From: Microvirga vignae
GTDB taxonomy: Bacteria; Pseudomonadota; Alphaproteobacteria; Rhizobiales; Beijerinckiaceae
NCBI RefSeq assembly: GCF_001017175.1
Contig: NZ_LCYG01000023.1
Coordinates: forward strand, 1-64,000
Direction: 5' to 3'
DNA: 64,000 bases
Made by a program: the position numbers and the translations under genes
In this document: in pieces, positions 43,952 through 54,795 of the stretch
Numbering within the stretch: position 1 is the first letter of the stretch
Layout of the letters: the number at the start of each line of letters is the position of its first letter
The notes under the pieces: model-generated
What the model was told of the DNA's origin: nothing
The model's database searches: none
What the model saw: only the letters and a program-made list of their open reading frames with translations

Positions 43952-45187
43952 TCAGGCAAACAGGGCTTCCGCCTTCTGCAAGGCGTCCACCAGTTTATCG
44001 ACTTCTTCCATGGTGTTGTAGAGGCCGAACGACGCGCGGCAGGTCGAGGTCGAGCAAAAACGGGCGAGAAGCGGCATGGCGCAATGCGTGCCGGCCCGAA
44101 CGGCCACGCCCTGCCGGTCGATGATCGTGGCCACGTCATGAGCGTGGGCATTCTTCAGCTCGAAGGCGATGATCGGGCCCTTGCCCTTGGCTTCGCCGAT
44201 GATGCGGATGGAGTTCATGGCCCGCAGGCGCTCATGGGCATAAGCCGAGAGGGCCTCCTCATGGGCCCGGATATTCTCCCGGCCGAGCTGCATCATGAAC
44301 CGCAGGGCGGCATCGAGACCGATGGCCTCAAGGATCGCGGGCGTGCCGGCCTCGAAGCGGTGCGGCGGATCGTTGTAGGTGATCGCATCCTCGCGCACCT
44401 CGCGGATCATCTCGCCACCGCCCTGGTAAGGCGGCATCTTCTCGAGGAATTCGCGCTTGCCGTAGAGAACGCCGATGCCGGTCGGTCCATAGACCTTGTG
44501 GCCCGTGAACACATAGAAGTCGGCATCGAGATCTCGCACGTCCACGTCGAGATGCACGGCACCCTGCGCACCATCCACCAGAACCGGAACCCCGTGCCCG
44601 TGGGCGATGCGGATGATCTCCTTGATAGGCGTCGTGGTGCCCAGCACGTTGGACATGTGCGTGATCGCGACGATCTTGGTACGGGGAGAAAAGAGCTTCT
44701 CGAACTCCTCGACGAGGAAGTTGCCCTCGTCGTCCACCGGCGCCCACTTGATCACGGCGCCCTTCCGCTCGCGCAGGAAGTGCCAGGGCACGATGTTGGA
44801 ATGGTGCTCCATGATGGAGAGGATGATCTCGTCCCCCTCCCCGATATTCATGCGCCCGAAAGAATCCGCCACGAGGTTGTAGGCTTCCGTGGCCGACTTG
44901 GTGAAGACGATCTCTTCAATGGAGCCAGCGTTGATGAACTCGCGCGCCGTCTCTCGCGCGCGCTCGAAGCCTTCCGTCGCCACATTGGCCATGTAGTGCA
45001 GGCCGCGATGGACGTTGGCGTAGCCCGTCTCCATGGCGTTCACCATGGCATCGATCACCGCGCGCGGCTTCTGGGCCGAGGCGGCATTGTCGAGATAGAC
45101 GAGCGGCTTACCATAGACCTGCTGCGACAGGATCGGGAACTGCGCCCGGATCGCCTCGACGTCGTATGGCTTGATTTGCAAATTCAT
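43952..45187 (-). CDS. sufS: Cysteine desulfurase SufS
   Basis: 411 aa, group II desulfurase. VYLDNAASAQKPRAVIDAM, TKSATEAYNLVA, the PLP lysine in FTGHKVYGPTGIGVLYG and the active-site Cys in RAGTHCAMPLL are all present. It supplies sulfane sulfur to SufB. A SufE gene, its usual partner, is not in the window. It lies between sufD (135-bp spacer with a palindromic repeat) and sufT. Confidence 0.96.
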   Translation of the reverse strand: MNLQIKPYDVEAIRAQFPILSQQVYGKPLVYLDNAASAQKPRAVIDAMVNAMETGYANVHRGLHYMANVATEGFERARETAREFINAGSIEEIVFTKSATEAYNLVADSFGRMNIGEGDEIILSIMEHHSNIVPWHFLRERKGAVIKWAPVDDEGNFLVEEFEKLFSPRTKIVAITHMSNVLGTTTPIKEIIRIAHGHGVPVLVDGAQGAVHLDVDVRDLDADFYVFTGHKVYGPTGIGVLYGKREFLEKMPPYQGGGEMIREVREDAITYNDPPHRFEAGTPAILEAIGLDAALRFMMQLGRENIRAHEEALSAYAHERLRAMNSIRIIGEAKGKGPIIAFELKNAHAHDVATIIDRQGVAVRAGTHCAMPLLARFCSTSTCRASFGLYNTMEEVDKLVDALQKAEALFA

Positions 45188-45204
45188 CGCCTGAGCCTTC
45201 CTCC

Positions 45205-45315
45205 GCCGTCATCCCTGGCCCATTCCGGGGTCCACGTCTTTGCTCCACGACAAGGTGGGAAGACGTGGATGGCCGGGACTGATCCCCGGATCAAGTCCGG
45301 GGACGGCCATGACGG
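45205..45315. repeat. Nested palindromic repeat, copy 2 (sufD-sufS spacer)
   Basis: Outer arms CCGTCAT (45205-45211) and ATGACGG (45309-45315) enclose CCACGTCTT (45232-45240) paired with AAGACGTGG (45260-45268) and a GATGGCCGGG...GTCCGGGGACGGCCATGACG block. It fills almost the whole spacer. Confidence 0.75.
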
Positions 45316-45322
45316 ATTGCGT

Positions 45323-46636
45323 TTACGTGCGAGCCTTCAGCCAGCTCTCGACCGTACCGACGAGAGCCTCGCGGGCGCTCTCGTTCTCAACGAACTCGAT
45401 GGCCTCGCCGAGGAACGCCTGAACCAGAAGGCTCTCGGCCTCCTTCTTCGGCAGGCCGCGGGCCATGAGGTAGAACAGGAGATCCTCGTCGAGCTGACCG
45501 CAGGTGGCACCGTGGGCGCACTGCACGTCGTCGGCGAAGATTTCGAGTTCCGGCTTGTTGTTCATCGCAGCGTTCTCGCCGAGGAGAAGCGCCGCCGACA
45601 TCATGCGACCGTCGGTCTTCTGGGCGTGATGCGGAACGATGATCTTGCCCTGGAAGACGCCGGTGGCCTCATCATCGACCACGGTCTTGAACAGCTCGCG
45701 GCTCTCGCAGTGGAGAGCATTATGCTCGACCACCAGCGTGGAATCGCCGTGCTGAGTACCCTTCAGCATGGTCGCGCCGTTGACTCGCAGGTTCGTGTTC
45801 TCGCCATTGAGAATGGCGTAGACCTGGTGACGAGAGGTAGCAGCGCCAGTCACCACGTTGATGCTGTTGAAGACCGCCTCGCTGCCGATCTTCAGAGCGA
45901 GCGTCGACAGAGCCAGCGTCCTGTCGCCTTCGGCATTCTGACGAACGTGCTGCACGTTCGTCCGGTCTCCGACGAGCATTTCGACCACGTCGTTCGGCTG
46001 ATGGTTGGCGCCGTCCGTGCTCTCGTGGGACTCTATGAGCGTGAAGGAGGAGCCCTCTTCTACCACCACGAGCACTCGGGTCGCGGTCGCGACGGCCGAG
46101 GCAGCAGCGGTGACGAAGCGTAGGTGAACCGGCGTCTCGACAGAGCCTGCAACGCGGATCATCACCCCATCGGCCATGAAGGACGTGTTGAGCTGATAGA
46201 CCGGGTTGTCGCTCGCCCATGGCACCGGGCTTAAGTGAGCCAGCCACTCGTGGCCGTCAGCCAGAGCCTCGCGCAGGGGCACGAGCTCGATGCCCTCCGG
46301 CAGATTATGGAAGTCCACGGCCTCGCGCACGAAATGGCCGTTCACGAACGGCACCTGCAGCGCGGCCACATTGCTGAAGGCCTTCGAGCCCTGGAGCGCA
46401 ACCTTGGTTTCGTCAGCCGTCGGCACGCCCGCGAAGGGAGCAATCTCGCGCAGGAGAGCGCGAAGATCGGTATATTTGAACTCCTCCACGCGGCGATGCG
46501 GGAGGCCCCGGAGGTTGAACTGCTCGAAGGCCTGGGCACGCGATTCAGCGTTGCCCGGAAGCGTCGTCTTGGCGCTTTCGAAAGCCTGCGCCAGCGCGGT
46601 TTCAGCCGGCGTCTTCATGAGAGTGACGTCAGCCAT
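45323..46636 (-). CDS. sufD: SufD subunit of the SufBCD scaffold
   Basis: 437 aa from the ATG at 46636; the ORF continues upstream into sufC in another context and is not used. The N-terminal helical part has LPHRRVEEFKYTDLRALL. The beta-helix core ends with ISADDVQCAHGATCGQLDEDLLFYLMARGLPKKEAE, the SufB/SufD C-terminal signature with conserved Cys and His. It starts 1 bp after the sufC stop. It forms the Fe-S assembly complex with SufB and SufC. Confidence 0.95.
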   Translation of the reverse strand: MADVTLMKTPAETALAQAFESAKTTLPGNAESRAQAFEQFNLRGLPHRRVEEFKYTDLRALLREIAPFAGVPTADETKVALQGSKAFSNVAALQVPFVNGHFVREAVDFHNLPEGIELVPLREALADGHEWLAHLSPVPWASDNPVYQLNTSFMADGVMIRVAGSVETPVHLRFVTAAASAVATATRVLVVVEEGSSFTLIESHESTDGANHQPNDVVEMLVGDRTNVQHVRQNAEGDRTLALSTLALKIGSEAVFNSINVVTGAATSRHQVYAILNGENTNLRVNGATMLKGTQHGDSTLVVEHNALHCESRELFKTVVDDEATGVFQGKIIVPHHAQKTDGRMMSAALLLGENAAMNNKPELEIFADDVQCAHGATCGQLDEDLLFYLMARGLPKKEAESLLVQAFLGEAIEFVENESAREALVGTVESWLKART

Positions 46637-46637
46637 C

Positions 46638-47390
46638 TTACGCGGCCTCTTCTTCCCGGTAATCGGCGTAGCCGTTGGCCTCGAGCTCAAGGGCCAGCTC
46701 CTTGCCGCCGGTGCGCACGATGCGGCCGCCATGCATCACGTGCACGGTATCGGGCACGATGTGGTTCAGGAGGCGCTGATAGTGCGTGATGACCAGGAAC
46801 GAACGATCCGGCGAGCGCAGCGAGTTCACGCCTTCGGACACGATACGCAGCGCGTCGATATCGAGGCCGGAATCCGTCTCGTCCAGGATGCAGAAGGACG
46901 GCTGGAGCAGTGCCATCTGTAGGATCTCCATCCGCTTCTTCTCACCACCGGAGAACCCGACGTTGAGGGCGCGCTTGAGCATGTCTTTCGGCATCTCGAG
47001 CTTGGCGGCCGCCGCGTTCACCTGCTTGATGAAGTCGGGGGTCGACAGCTCATCATCGCCACGCGCCTTGCGCTGTGCGTTCAGGGCAGCCTTGAGGAAG
47101 GTCATGGTGCCGACGCCGGGGATCTCAAGCGGGTACTGGAAGGCGAGGAACACGCCGGCAGCGGCGCGCTGATCCGGCTCCATCTCCAGCAGGTTCTGGC
47201 CGTCGAGCAGGATCTCGCCGTCGAGGATTTCGTAGTCCTCCTTGCCGGCGATCACGTAGGACAGGGTCGACTTGCCCGAGCCGTTCGGGCCCATGATGGC
47301 GGCAATCTCTCCCTTGCTCACGGTGAGGTTGAGGCCGTTGAGAATGCGCTTGTCCTCAATCTGGACAACGAGGTTCTTGATTTCGAGCAT
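46638..47390 (-). CDS. sufC: SufC ATPase
   Basis: 250 aa. Walker A GPNGSGKST, Q-loop FQYP, signature GFSGGEKKRMEILQ, Walker B CILDETDSGLD and the late histidine VITHYQR match SufC. It is a soluble ABC-type ATPase that drives conformational change of SufB-SufD. It sits between sufB (114-bp spacer containing a palindromic repeat) and sufD. Confidence 0.97.
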   Translation of the reverse strand: MLEIKNLVVQIEDKRILNGLNLTVSKGEIAAIMGPNGSGKSTLSYVIAGKEDYEILDGEILLDGQNLLEMEPDQRAAAGVFLAFQYPLEIPGVGTMTFLKAALNAQRKARGDDELSTPDFIKQVNAAAAKLEMPKDMLKRALNVGFSGGEKKRMEILQMALLQPSFCILDETDSGLDIDALRIVSEGVNSLRSPDRSFLVITHYQRLLNHIVPDTVHVMHGGRIVRTGGKELALELEANGYADYREEEAA

Positions 47391-47412
47391 CTGAGTATTC
47401 CGTTGTTTTAGG

Positions 47413-47491
47413 CGTGGATGGCCAGATCAAGTCCGGCCATGGCGGGCCTGGAGCGTCTCGCGTCATGCCCAGGCTGTCCCGGGCATCCACG
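47413..47491. repeat. Nested palindromic repeat, copy 3 (sufB-sufC spacer)
   Basis: Outer arms CGTGGATG (47413-47420) and CATCCACG (47484-47491). Inside are GGCC...GTCCGGCCATGGCG and GTCATGCCCAGGCTGTCCCG. It shares words with the copies at 45205 and 43496. Confidence 0.7.
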
Positions 47492-47504
47492 TCTTGTTCC
47501 TGAA

Positions 47505-48977
<1,473 letters not shown>

Positions 48978-49044
48978 CTGTCTCTCCCACCGCTCACGGT
49001 TTCAAGGACCGCGGGTTGACGACATGGAAATCGGGCAGGGCTTT

Positions 49045-50232
49045 TTAAGCCGCGCTCGCCTTCCGCTTATATAAGGTGCCGACCACCCTTTCGCACGCCT
49101 CCGCAAAGCGGATCACGTCCTCTTTCGTGGTCGCCCACCCCAAACTCACACGTAAAACACCCTCAGAAAGGGTTGGCTCCACGCCCATGGCGTCGAGCAC
49201 ATGCGAACGCTTGACCTTTCCGGACGAGCAGGCCGAACCGGATGACAGGGCAATGCCCGCAAGATCGAACGCGATCAATGCCGTCTCGGCCTTGAGGCCG
49301 GGTATGGCAAAGGCGAAGGTATTAGGCAACCGCTCAGCGTCGGAGCCCACAACAAGAGCGTCCGGCGCAATCCGGCGCACATGGGCCTCAGCCAAATCGC
49401 GCAAATGCCGTAGCCGCTCGGCCTCCTGCGCCAGCCCTGTCAGGGCAAGCTTGGCCGCAGCTCCGAAACCTGCAATGGCCGCCACATTCTCGGTGCCGGC
49501 CCTATAGTTCTTTTCCTGCCCGCCGCCGCGGATCAGGCGCTCGCCGATCTCGTATTGGTCGGAGGCGAGAACCAGAGCCCCGGTCCCTTTCGGCCCCCCG
49601 AGCTTGTGTGCCGAAAGCGTCAGCGCGTCGACACCCAGACGGCCAAGATCGACCGGAACCCGGCCTGCCGCCTGCACCGCATCCGTATGGACGAGCCCAC
49701 CATGCTTATGAACCAGCTGGGCGATTTCGATCATCGGCTGAAGGACGCCGGTCTCGTTGTTGGCAAGCTGGACGGATACCAGAACCCGCTCGTCCCCAGC
49801 CCTCTCGAGGAGGGTCTCGAGCCAGGCGAGATCAAGGATTCCGTTCTCGTTGACGCGAACGGTTTCGACTCTGTCAGCCGGGAAACGATGACCGTTCAAA
49901 ACGCAAGGATGCTCGGTGGCGCCGATGAAGAGCCTCGCCGCATCCGGCTGGCCGAGGCGGCGGAACGACGGCGTGAGCGCGAGGTTAGCGGCCTCGGTAC
50001 CGCCGCTCGTAAAGATCACGTTCTTAGCCTTGGCGCCCACCAGCTTGGCAACGGAGACCCGCGCCCCCTCGATCTCGGCCCGCGCGGCGCGACCCTCTGT
50101 ATGAATCGAGGAGGCGTTGCCCGGCAGCCGCATCGCGCGCACGACCGCCTCCGCTGCCTCCGGCCGCAAGGGGGATGTGGCGTTATGGTCGAGATATGTG
50201 CGCTGGCCGGTCGCCATGGCTGTCTGTCTCAA
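49045..50232 (-). CDS. Cysteine desulfurase, IscS/NifS type
   Basis: 395 aa. Group I features: TYLDHNATSPLRPEA, FTSGGTEAANLAL, the PLP lysine in LSAHKLGGPKGTGALV and the long active-site Cys loop LSSGSACSSGKVKRSHVL. It is the first gene of the SUF cluster, 67 bp before sufB, so the operon encodes both a group I and a group II (SufS) enzyme. It may feed SufB or serve tRNA thiolation. A nearby ATG at residue 6 (MATGQRTYLDH) is an alternative start. Confidence 0.94.
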   Translation of the reverse strand: MRQTAMATGQRTYLDHNATSPLRPEAAEAVVRAMRLPGNASSIHTEGRAARAEIEGARVSVAKLVGAKAKNVIFTSGGTEAANLALTPSFRRLGQPDAARLFIGATEHPCVLNGHRFPADRVETVRVNENGILDLAWLETLLERAGDERVLVSVQLANNETGVLQPMIEIAQLVHKHGGLVHTDAVQAAGRVPVDLGRLGVDALTLSAHKLGGPKGTGALVLASDQYEIGERLIRGGGQEKNYRAGTENVAAIAGFGAAAKLALTGLAQEAERLRHLRDLAEAHVRRIAPDALVVGSDAERLPNTFAFAIPGLKAETALIAFDLAGIALSSGSACSSGKVKRSHVLDAMGVEPTLSEGVLRVSLGWATTKEDVIRFAEACERVVGTLYKRKASAA

Positions 50233-50455
50233 GCCTCACGAAATTCTTGCAATTGACCCTGGTTACTATGCTAAAGCACCGCAACCACATATGTCCCGTG
50301 TCTCCCCGACGGCTCGCGCCCCGGAAATTTTTGAAACACAGGAACATTTTAGAACAATTCTAAGGGTTCCTACTTAAGGGAATCTGAGACCTGAAGTCAA
50401 GGTCGCACGGGGTTTTCCCTCTCTACAAGGAGAGGTGATCAAGAGGTTCGCGTAT

Positions 50456-51118
50456 ATGCCTGAAGTCATCTTCACGGGTCCCGCCGGTCGTATCGAGGGG
50501 CGCTATCAGCCTGCCAAGGAGAAGGGTGCACCCATCGCCATCATCCTGCACCCTCACCCGCAATTCGGCGGGACGATGAACAACCAGATCGTCTACAACC
50601 TGTATTATGACTTCGTGAAGCGCGGGTTCGCGGTACTGCGCTTCAACTTCCGCGGCGTCGGCCGCAGCCAGGGCACGTTTGACCACGGCCAGGGCGAGCT
50701 CTCGGATGCCGCAGCGGCCCTCGATTGGGCCCAGGCCATGAACCCTGACGCGCGCGCCTGCTGGATCGCCGGCGTGTCCTTCGGTGCCTGGATCGGGATG
50801 CAGCTCCTCATGCGCCGCCCGGAGATCGAGGGCTTCATCTCGATTGCCGCCATGGCGAACCGCTACGATTTTTCATTCCTCGCCCCCTGCCCGTCCTCCG
50901 GCCTGTTCGTGCACGGCTCCGAAGACCGCGTGGCTCCCGTCAGGGACGTGGTCAGCGTGATCGAGAAGGTGAAGACCCAGAAGGGCGTGAAGCTCGAACA
51001 CGCGGTCGTCGAGGGCGCCAACCACTTCTTCGACGGCAAGGTCGACGAGCTGATGGTGGCCGTCGACGAATATCTAGACAAGCGGCTCGGAGCAGTCGAG
51101 GCAGCCGAGCAAGCCTGA
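50456..51118 (+). CDS. Alpha/beta hydrolase (dienelactone hydrolase-like family)
   Basis: 220 aa from the ATG at 50456, matching the conserved opening MPEVIFTGPAGRIEGRY. LHPHPQFGGTMNNQIVY is typical of this widespread alphaproteobacterial hydrolase group next to suf genes. The elbow is WIAGVSFGAWIGMQ (Gly-x-Ser-x-Gly). Later acidic and His positions lie in FVHGSEDRVAPV and VEGANHFFDGKVDEL. The substrate is unknown. It is divergent from the IscS-type gene. Confidence 0.88.
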   Translation: MPEVIFTGPAGRIEGRYQPAKEKGAPIAIILHPHPQFGGTMNNQIVYNLYYDFVKRGFAVLRFNFRGVGRSQGTFDHGQGELSDAAAALDWAQAMNPDARACWIAGVSFGAWIGMQLLMRRPEIEGFISIAAMANRYDFSFLAPCPSSGLFVHGSEDRVAPVRDVVSVIEKVKTQKGVKLEHAVVEGANHFFDGKVDELMVAVDEYLDKRLGAVEAAEQA

Positions 51119-51192
51119 TACGGACCATCCGAGGAGCTACGAAGGATTGTCTAATCCCGTGAGTCGAGTACGGGTGCCCGTTCTCTGCGACG

Positions 51193-51222
51193 AAGAGAGC
51201 TCGTATCGCAACGAGCTCTCTT
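51193..51222. terminator. Strong hairpin between convergent genes
   Basis: AAGAGAGCTCGT and ACGAGCTCTCTT pair perfectly over 12 bp with a 6-nt loop, between the hydrolase stop and the protease stop. A T-run is short, but the position suits a bidirectional terminator. Confidence 0.65.
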
Positions 51223-51361
51223 AAGCTGCCAGCTCAAATACCTCTCTCGACTACACAGCTCAGCATAGGCCTCAAGTGTCTAACGAGTGTCTAAGCTGCA
51301 TTCGGCTCTCAACGATGCAAATGTGGGATCGCGATTGTCATTGACGATCCATCTCGCATAT

Positions 51362-53122
51362 TTAGACGAAACTGAAATTGCTCGACACCAAGCTCGATAG
51401 GTGAACATCTTTGAGCACGAGGTGTAAATAGTTGGACTTGTCAATGACAACGTCATTACCGACTTGAGTGGCGGCGGCCATGACGGCATTGAAGTCGTTT
51501 AGATAAGCTGCATCGAGGACAATATGCTCGCCTGAAGGCCCTGCCATAAAGTCCTGGATGACCGTGTCGAATGATCCGAAGACTTCGAAGGTATCGACGC
51601 CGGCTCCGCCGACCAAAGTGTCCGCCTGTCCAAGGCTCCAACTCCCGCCAGTGATAGTATCGTCGCCCGCCCCTCCATCGAGATAATCTGCTCCTCCATA
51701 ACCAGTAATTCGGTCGTTTCCTCCAAGGCCGAGGATGACATTCGCGACGTCACTGCCGGCCAGCACATCACCCGCTTGCCCTCCAATAATATTCTCGAAG
51801 TTGGAGATCACATCACCTGTGGCGATATCTCCGGAAGCGGTGTTGTTATAGAGATAGATGGTGACCGAACCTGTCGCATCGCTGTAATCGACCGTATCGT
51901 CGGTGCCGGCACCCCCATTCAGCACATCGGCACCCGACCCTCCCCTCAGATGATCGGCCCCCTCGTCGCCAAACAGGCTATCGTTGCCGTCTTCGCCAAC
52001 AAGTGTGTCGTCGCCTGCGTCCCCATCCAGCACATCGGCATCAGATCCTCCGTTCAACTGGTCGGCTCCCTCGCCACCATGCAGGCTATCGTTGCCGTCT
52101 TCGCCAACAAGTGTGTCGTCGCCCGCCCCACCCCAAAGAGCATTCGAGGCGGCGTTACCACGAATCTGGTCGTTCATGGATCCGCCAATAGCATTCTCGA
52201 TCAGTGAACGTGGATCGTCTTGATACTGCAGCGCATTGAAAACGTTGCCGCGCGCTTTGAAGTCGTCCCCCAGATCAGCAAGCTGATCCGAATCAACAAC
52301 AGACCAGCCTCCAGGATTAAGGTCGATATCGACACTCGTGTCAGAATTGCTGCAATCGTAGGTATCGAATCCACCTCCGTCCCAGATCGTCATGAAAATC
52401 GTACCGCCAAAACTGCTATTCGCCGCCTGACCGTTAACGTAGACCCCGCCGTAGTCGTCCCAGCTATAAACTGTATCGGTATTGTTCGTGTCGAAATTCG
52501 CACCGTAGAGATACTGCAAGGCGGCGATGTCATACATCATGTAGGTGCTGGAGGCGGTCGCATTAAAGAAAGCACCGTCATCACCGACATGCGTCCGATA
52601 GGTCATGACTGAAAATTCAATGGAATCGCGATCCGCCGGCAGCACGACGGAATTGCCATTATCGGCTTCATGCGCGTGCTTAAGGCCTAGAGCATGTCCA
52701 AGTTCATGGAGGATGTTGCGATGACCCCATGTCCCCACATGAGCGTATGTTATATAGTTGTTAAGCCAAACGTCCCCTCCGGGCGCGTCACCTTCCGGAT
52801 AGTAGGCCATGGATCTGTCAAACCATGAAGTACGGGCGACAGCAATGTCTGCAGGCGCATTGCCAGCGAAGTAGAAATGAAGATTTGTGAATGACTCGAC
52901 AGAAGTAAGGCTCATATATGAATTGATCGGATAATTACTTCCTATACTACCCTGTAAAGCGAACCGTACCGCTTGCTGAAGATGGGTTTCTATGGGCTCA
53001 AAGCCTTCGAAATAACTGTAGGAATAGGAATAATCGTTTCTCGAATCCGGAAAGCTGAAACTGATCGGATAGTTTCCCCAGGAATAGCCTGAAAGGAGAG
53101 CCTGAACATACTGACTAGGCAT
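51362..53122 (-). CDS. Serralysin-type RTX metalloprotease (peptidase M10)
   Basis: 586 aa without a signal peptide, as expected for type I secretion. The zinc site is HELGHALGLKHA (139-150: His139, Glu140, His143, His149) and the Met-turn is SVMTYRTH (171-178). From about residue 325 run calcium-binding GGxGxDxUx repeats (GGAGDDTLVG, GGSGADVLNG, GGAGVDTF) interrupted by a longer insert (about 430-460). A C-terminal secretion segment follows. Two RTX blocks are exact DNA duplicates 108 bp apart. No HlyB/HlyD/TolC exporter genes are near, so export must use a remote system. Extracellular protein degradation is likely. Confidence 0.93.
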   Translation of the reverse strand: MPSQYVQALLSGYSWGNYPISFSFPDSRNDYSYSYSYFEGFEPIETHLQQAVRFALQGSIGSNYPINSYMSLTSVESFTNLHFYFAGNAPADIAVARTSWFDRSMAYYPEGDAPGGDVWLNNYITYAHVGTWGHRNILHELGHALGLKHAHEADNGNSVVLPADRDSIEFSVMTYRTHVGDDGAFFNATASSTYMMYDIAALQYLYGANFDTNNTDTVYSWDDYGGVYVNGQAANSSFGGTIFMTIWDGGGFDTYDCSNSDTSVDIDLNPGGWSVVDSDQLADLGDDFKARGNVFNALQYQDDPRSLIENAIGGSMNDQIRGNAASNALWGGAGDDTLVGEDGNDSLHGGEGADQLNGGSDADVLDGDAGDDTLVGEDGNDSLFGDEGADHLRGGSGADVLNGGAGTDDTVDYSDATGSVTIYLYNNTASGDIATGDVISNFENIIGGQAGDVLAGSDVANVILGLGGNDRITGYGGADYLDGGAGDDTITGGSWSLGQADTLVGGAGVDTFEVFGSFDTVIQDFMAGPSGEHIVLDAAYLNDFNAVMAAATQVGNDVVIDKSNYLHLVLKDVHLSSLVSSNFSFV

Positions 53123-53326
53123 GATTCACCCCAAAAATCTCGAGGTATGTTTCGTTATAACATGTATTTTAAGCAAAAAATCTTAGTTTTCAAGCCTTAC
53201 TTTTGGGTTCGGCTGAACGACTATGGAGATTGCTGCCGGCGCAGCAGGCACAACCAAAAAACCAGTTGCGGAGCTTAGAGGGGCTGCTAAACGAAGTCGC
53301 CGAATTCAAGTGTAAATTGAAATGCA

Positions 53327-54601
53327 ATGAACGCGCCACGATCCGAATTCCTGAAGGTGCTCACCGAGCGAGGCTTCATTCACCAGACCTCCGACTTCGA
53401 GGGCGTGGATACAGCCGCTCTCGAGAACCGGCTGACGACCTATGTGGGCTATGACTGCACCGGCCCGTCGCTTCATGTGGGCCATCTGCTCTCGATCATG
53501 ATGCTGCACTGGCTCCAGAAGACCGGGGCGGGCAAGCCGATCACGCTCATGGGCGGCGGCACGACCAGGGTTGGCGACCCTTCCGGCAAGGACGAGAGCC
53601 GCAAGCTCCTGACCGTCGAGCAGATCCAGGCCAACAAGGAGAGCATCAAGACCGTCTTCTCGCGCTTCATCAGCTTCGGCGAGGGCAAGACCGACGGCAA
53701 CACCGACGCGATGATGGTCGACAATGCCGAGTGGCTGACCAAGCTCAACTACATCGAGTTCCTGCGCGATGTCGGCCGCCATTTCTCGGTCAATCGCATG
53801 CTGTCCTTCGACAGCGTGAAGCTGCGCCTTGAGCGCGAGCACGAGCTGTCGTTCCTGGAATTCAACTACATGATCCTCCAGGCCTACGACTTCGTGGAGC
53901 TCAACAAGCGCTATGGCTGCGTGCTGCAGATGGGCGGCTCGGATCAGTGGGGCAACATCGTCAACGGCATCGATCTCGGCCGCCGTCTCGGCACGCCTCA
54001 GCTCTACGCCGTCACCTGCCCTCTGCTGACCACGGCCTCCGGCGCCAAGATGGGCAAGACCGCCTCCGGCGCGGTCTGGCTCAACGCGGATATGCTCAGC
54101 CCCTACGATTACTGGCAGTTCTGGCGCAACACGGAGGATGCGGACGTTCCGCGCTTCCTCAAGCTGTTCACGATTCTGCCGATGGATGAGATCGCCAGGC
54201 TCTCGGCTCTGCAGGGCGCCGAGATCAACGAGGCGAAGAAGGTGCTGGCCACGGAATCCACTGCCCTCCTCCATGGTCGCGAGGCCGCGGAACTGGCGGC
54301 AGAGACAGCGCAGAAGACTTTCGAACAGGGCACCCTCGCAGAGAGCCTGCCCACCATCGAAGTCGCTTCCGGCATCCTGAAGGAAGGCCTCGGCGTGCTG
54401 ACGGCCTTTGGCCCGGATTATGCGAAGCTCGTGCCATCATCGAGCGAGGCCCGCCGTCAGGTCAAGAGCGGCGGCCTGAAGGTGAACGACCAGACGGTTT
54501 CCGACGAGCGTGCGACGCTCAATCTTTCGGACCTCACGAGCGAAGGCGTGATCAAGCTGTCCTTCGGCAAGAAGAAGCACGTGCTTCTGCGGGCCATCTA
54601 A
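53327..54601 (+). CDS. tyrS: Tyrosyl-tRNA synthetase
   Basis: 424 aa. The class I HIGH motif is HVGHLL (50-55). KMSKS is present as KMGKT (241-245), a known variant of the TyrRS family. [25 protein letters not shown] is the tyrosine pocket region. The C-terminal S4-like RNA-binding domain runs [20 protein letters not shown]. It charges tRNA-Tyr. It is divergent from the protease gene. Confidence 0.98.
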   Translation: MNAPRSEFLKVLTERGFIHQTSDFEGVDTAALENRLTTYVGYDCTGPSLHVGHLLSIMMLHWLQKTGAGKPITLMGGGTTRVGDPSGKDESRKLLTVEQIQANKESIKTVFSRFISFGEGKTDGNTDAMMVDNAEWLTKLNYIEFLRDVGRHFSVNRMLSFDSVKLRLEREHELSFLEFNYMILQAYDFVELNKRYGCVLQMGGSDQWGNIVNGIDLGRRLGTPQLYAVTCPLLTTASGAKMGKTASGAVWLNADMLSPYDYWQFWRNTEDADVPRFLKLFTILPMDEIARLSALQGAEINEAKKVLATESTALLHGREAAELAAETAQKTFEQGTLAESLPTIEVASGILKEGLGVLTAFGPDYAKLVPSSSEARRQVKSGGLKVNDQTVSDERATLNLSDLTSEGVIKLSFGKKKHVLLRAI

Positions 54602-54685
54602 AAGCACCGCCCTCACCCTTCGAGACGGACCGCTCACGCAATCCTCCTCAGGGTGAGGCTTTGAACCTGCTTGAGGATTTCAGCT

Positions 54686-54795
54686 CCAGAGCATCGGACG
54701 AGAAAAGTGGATTTGCACTTTAGGGATCGATCCGATGCTCATTTTCCGAGGAGTGCATCGTTCGAGGCGAACGGAAGGTCCGCACGATGCGCTAG
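54686..54795 (+). repeat. Bipartite palindromic element, full copy
   Basis: Module 1 (54687-54740, AGAGCATCGGACG...TTGCACTTTAGGG...TCCGATGCTC) and module 2 (54753-54795, GTGCATCGTTCGAGG...CCGCACGATGCGC). Its terminal CTAG supplies the TAG stop codon of the AsmA-like gene on the minus strand. Confidence 0.75.

Noticed and set aside
44084-46123. 679-codon plus-strand ORF across sufS and sufD
   Set aside because: It is an antisense shadow over two well-identified genes and their spacer, produced by high GC content.
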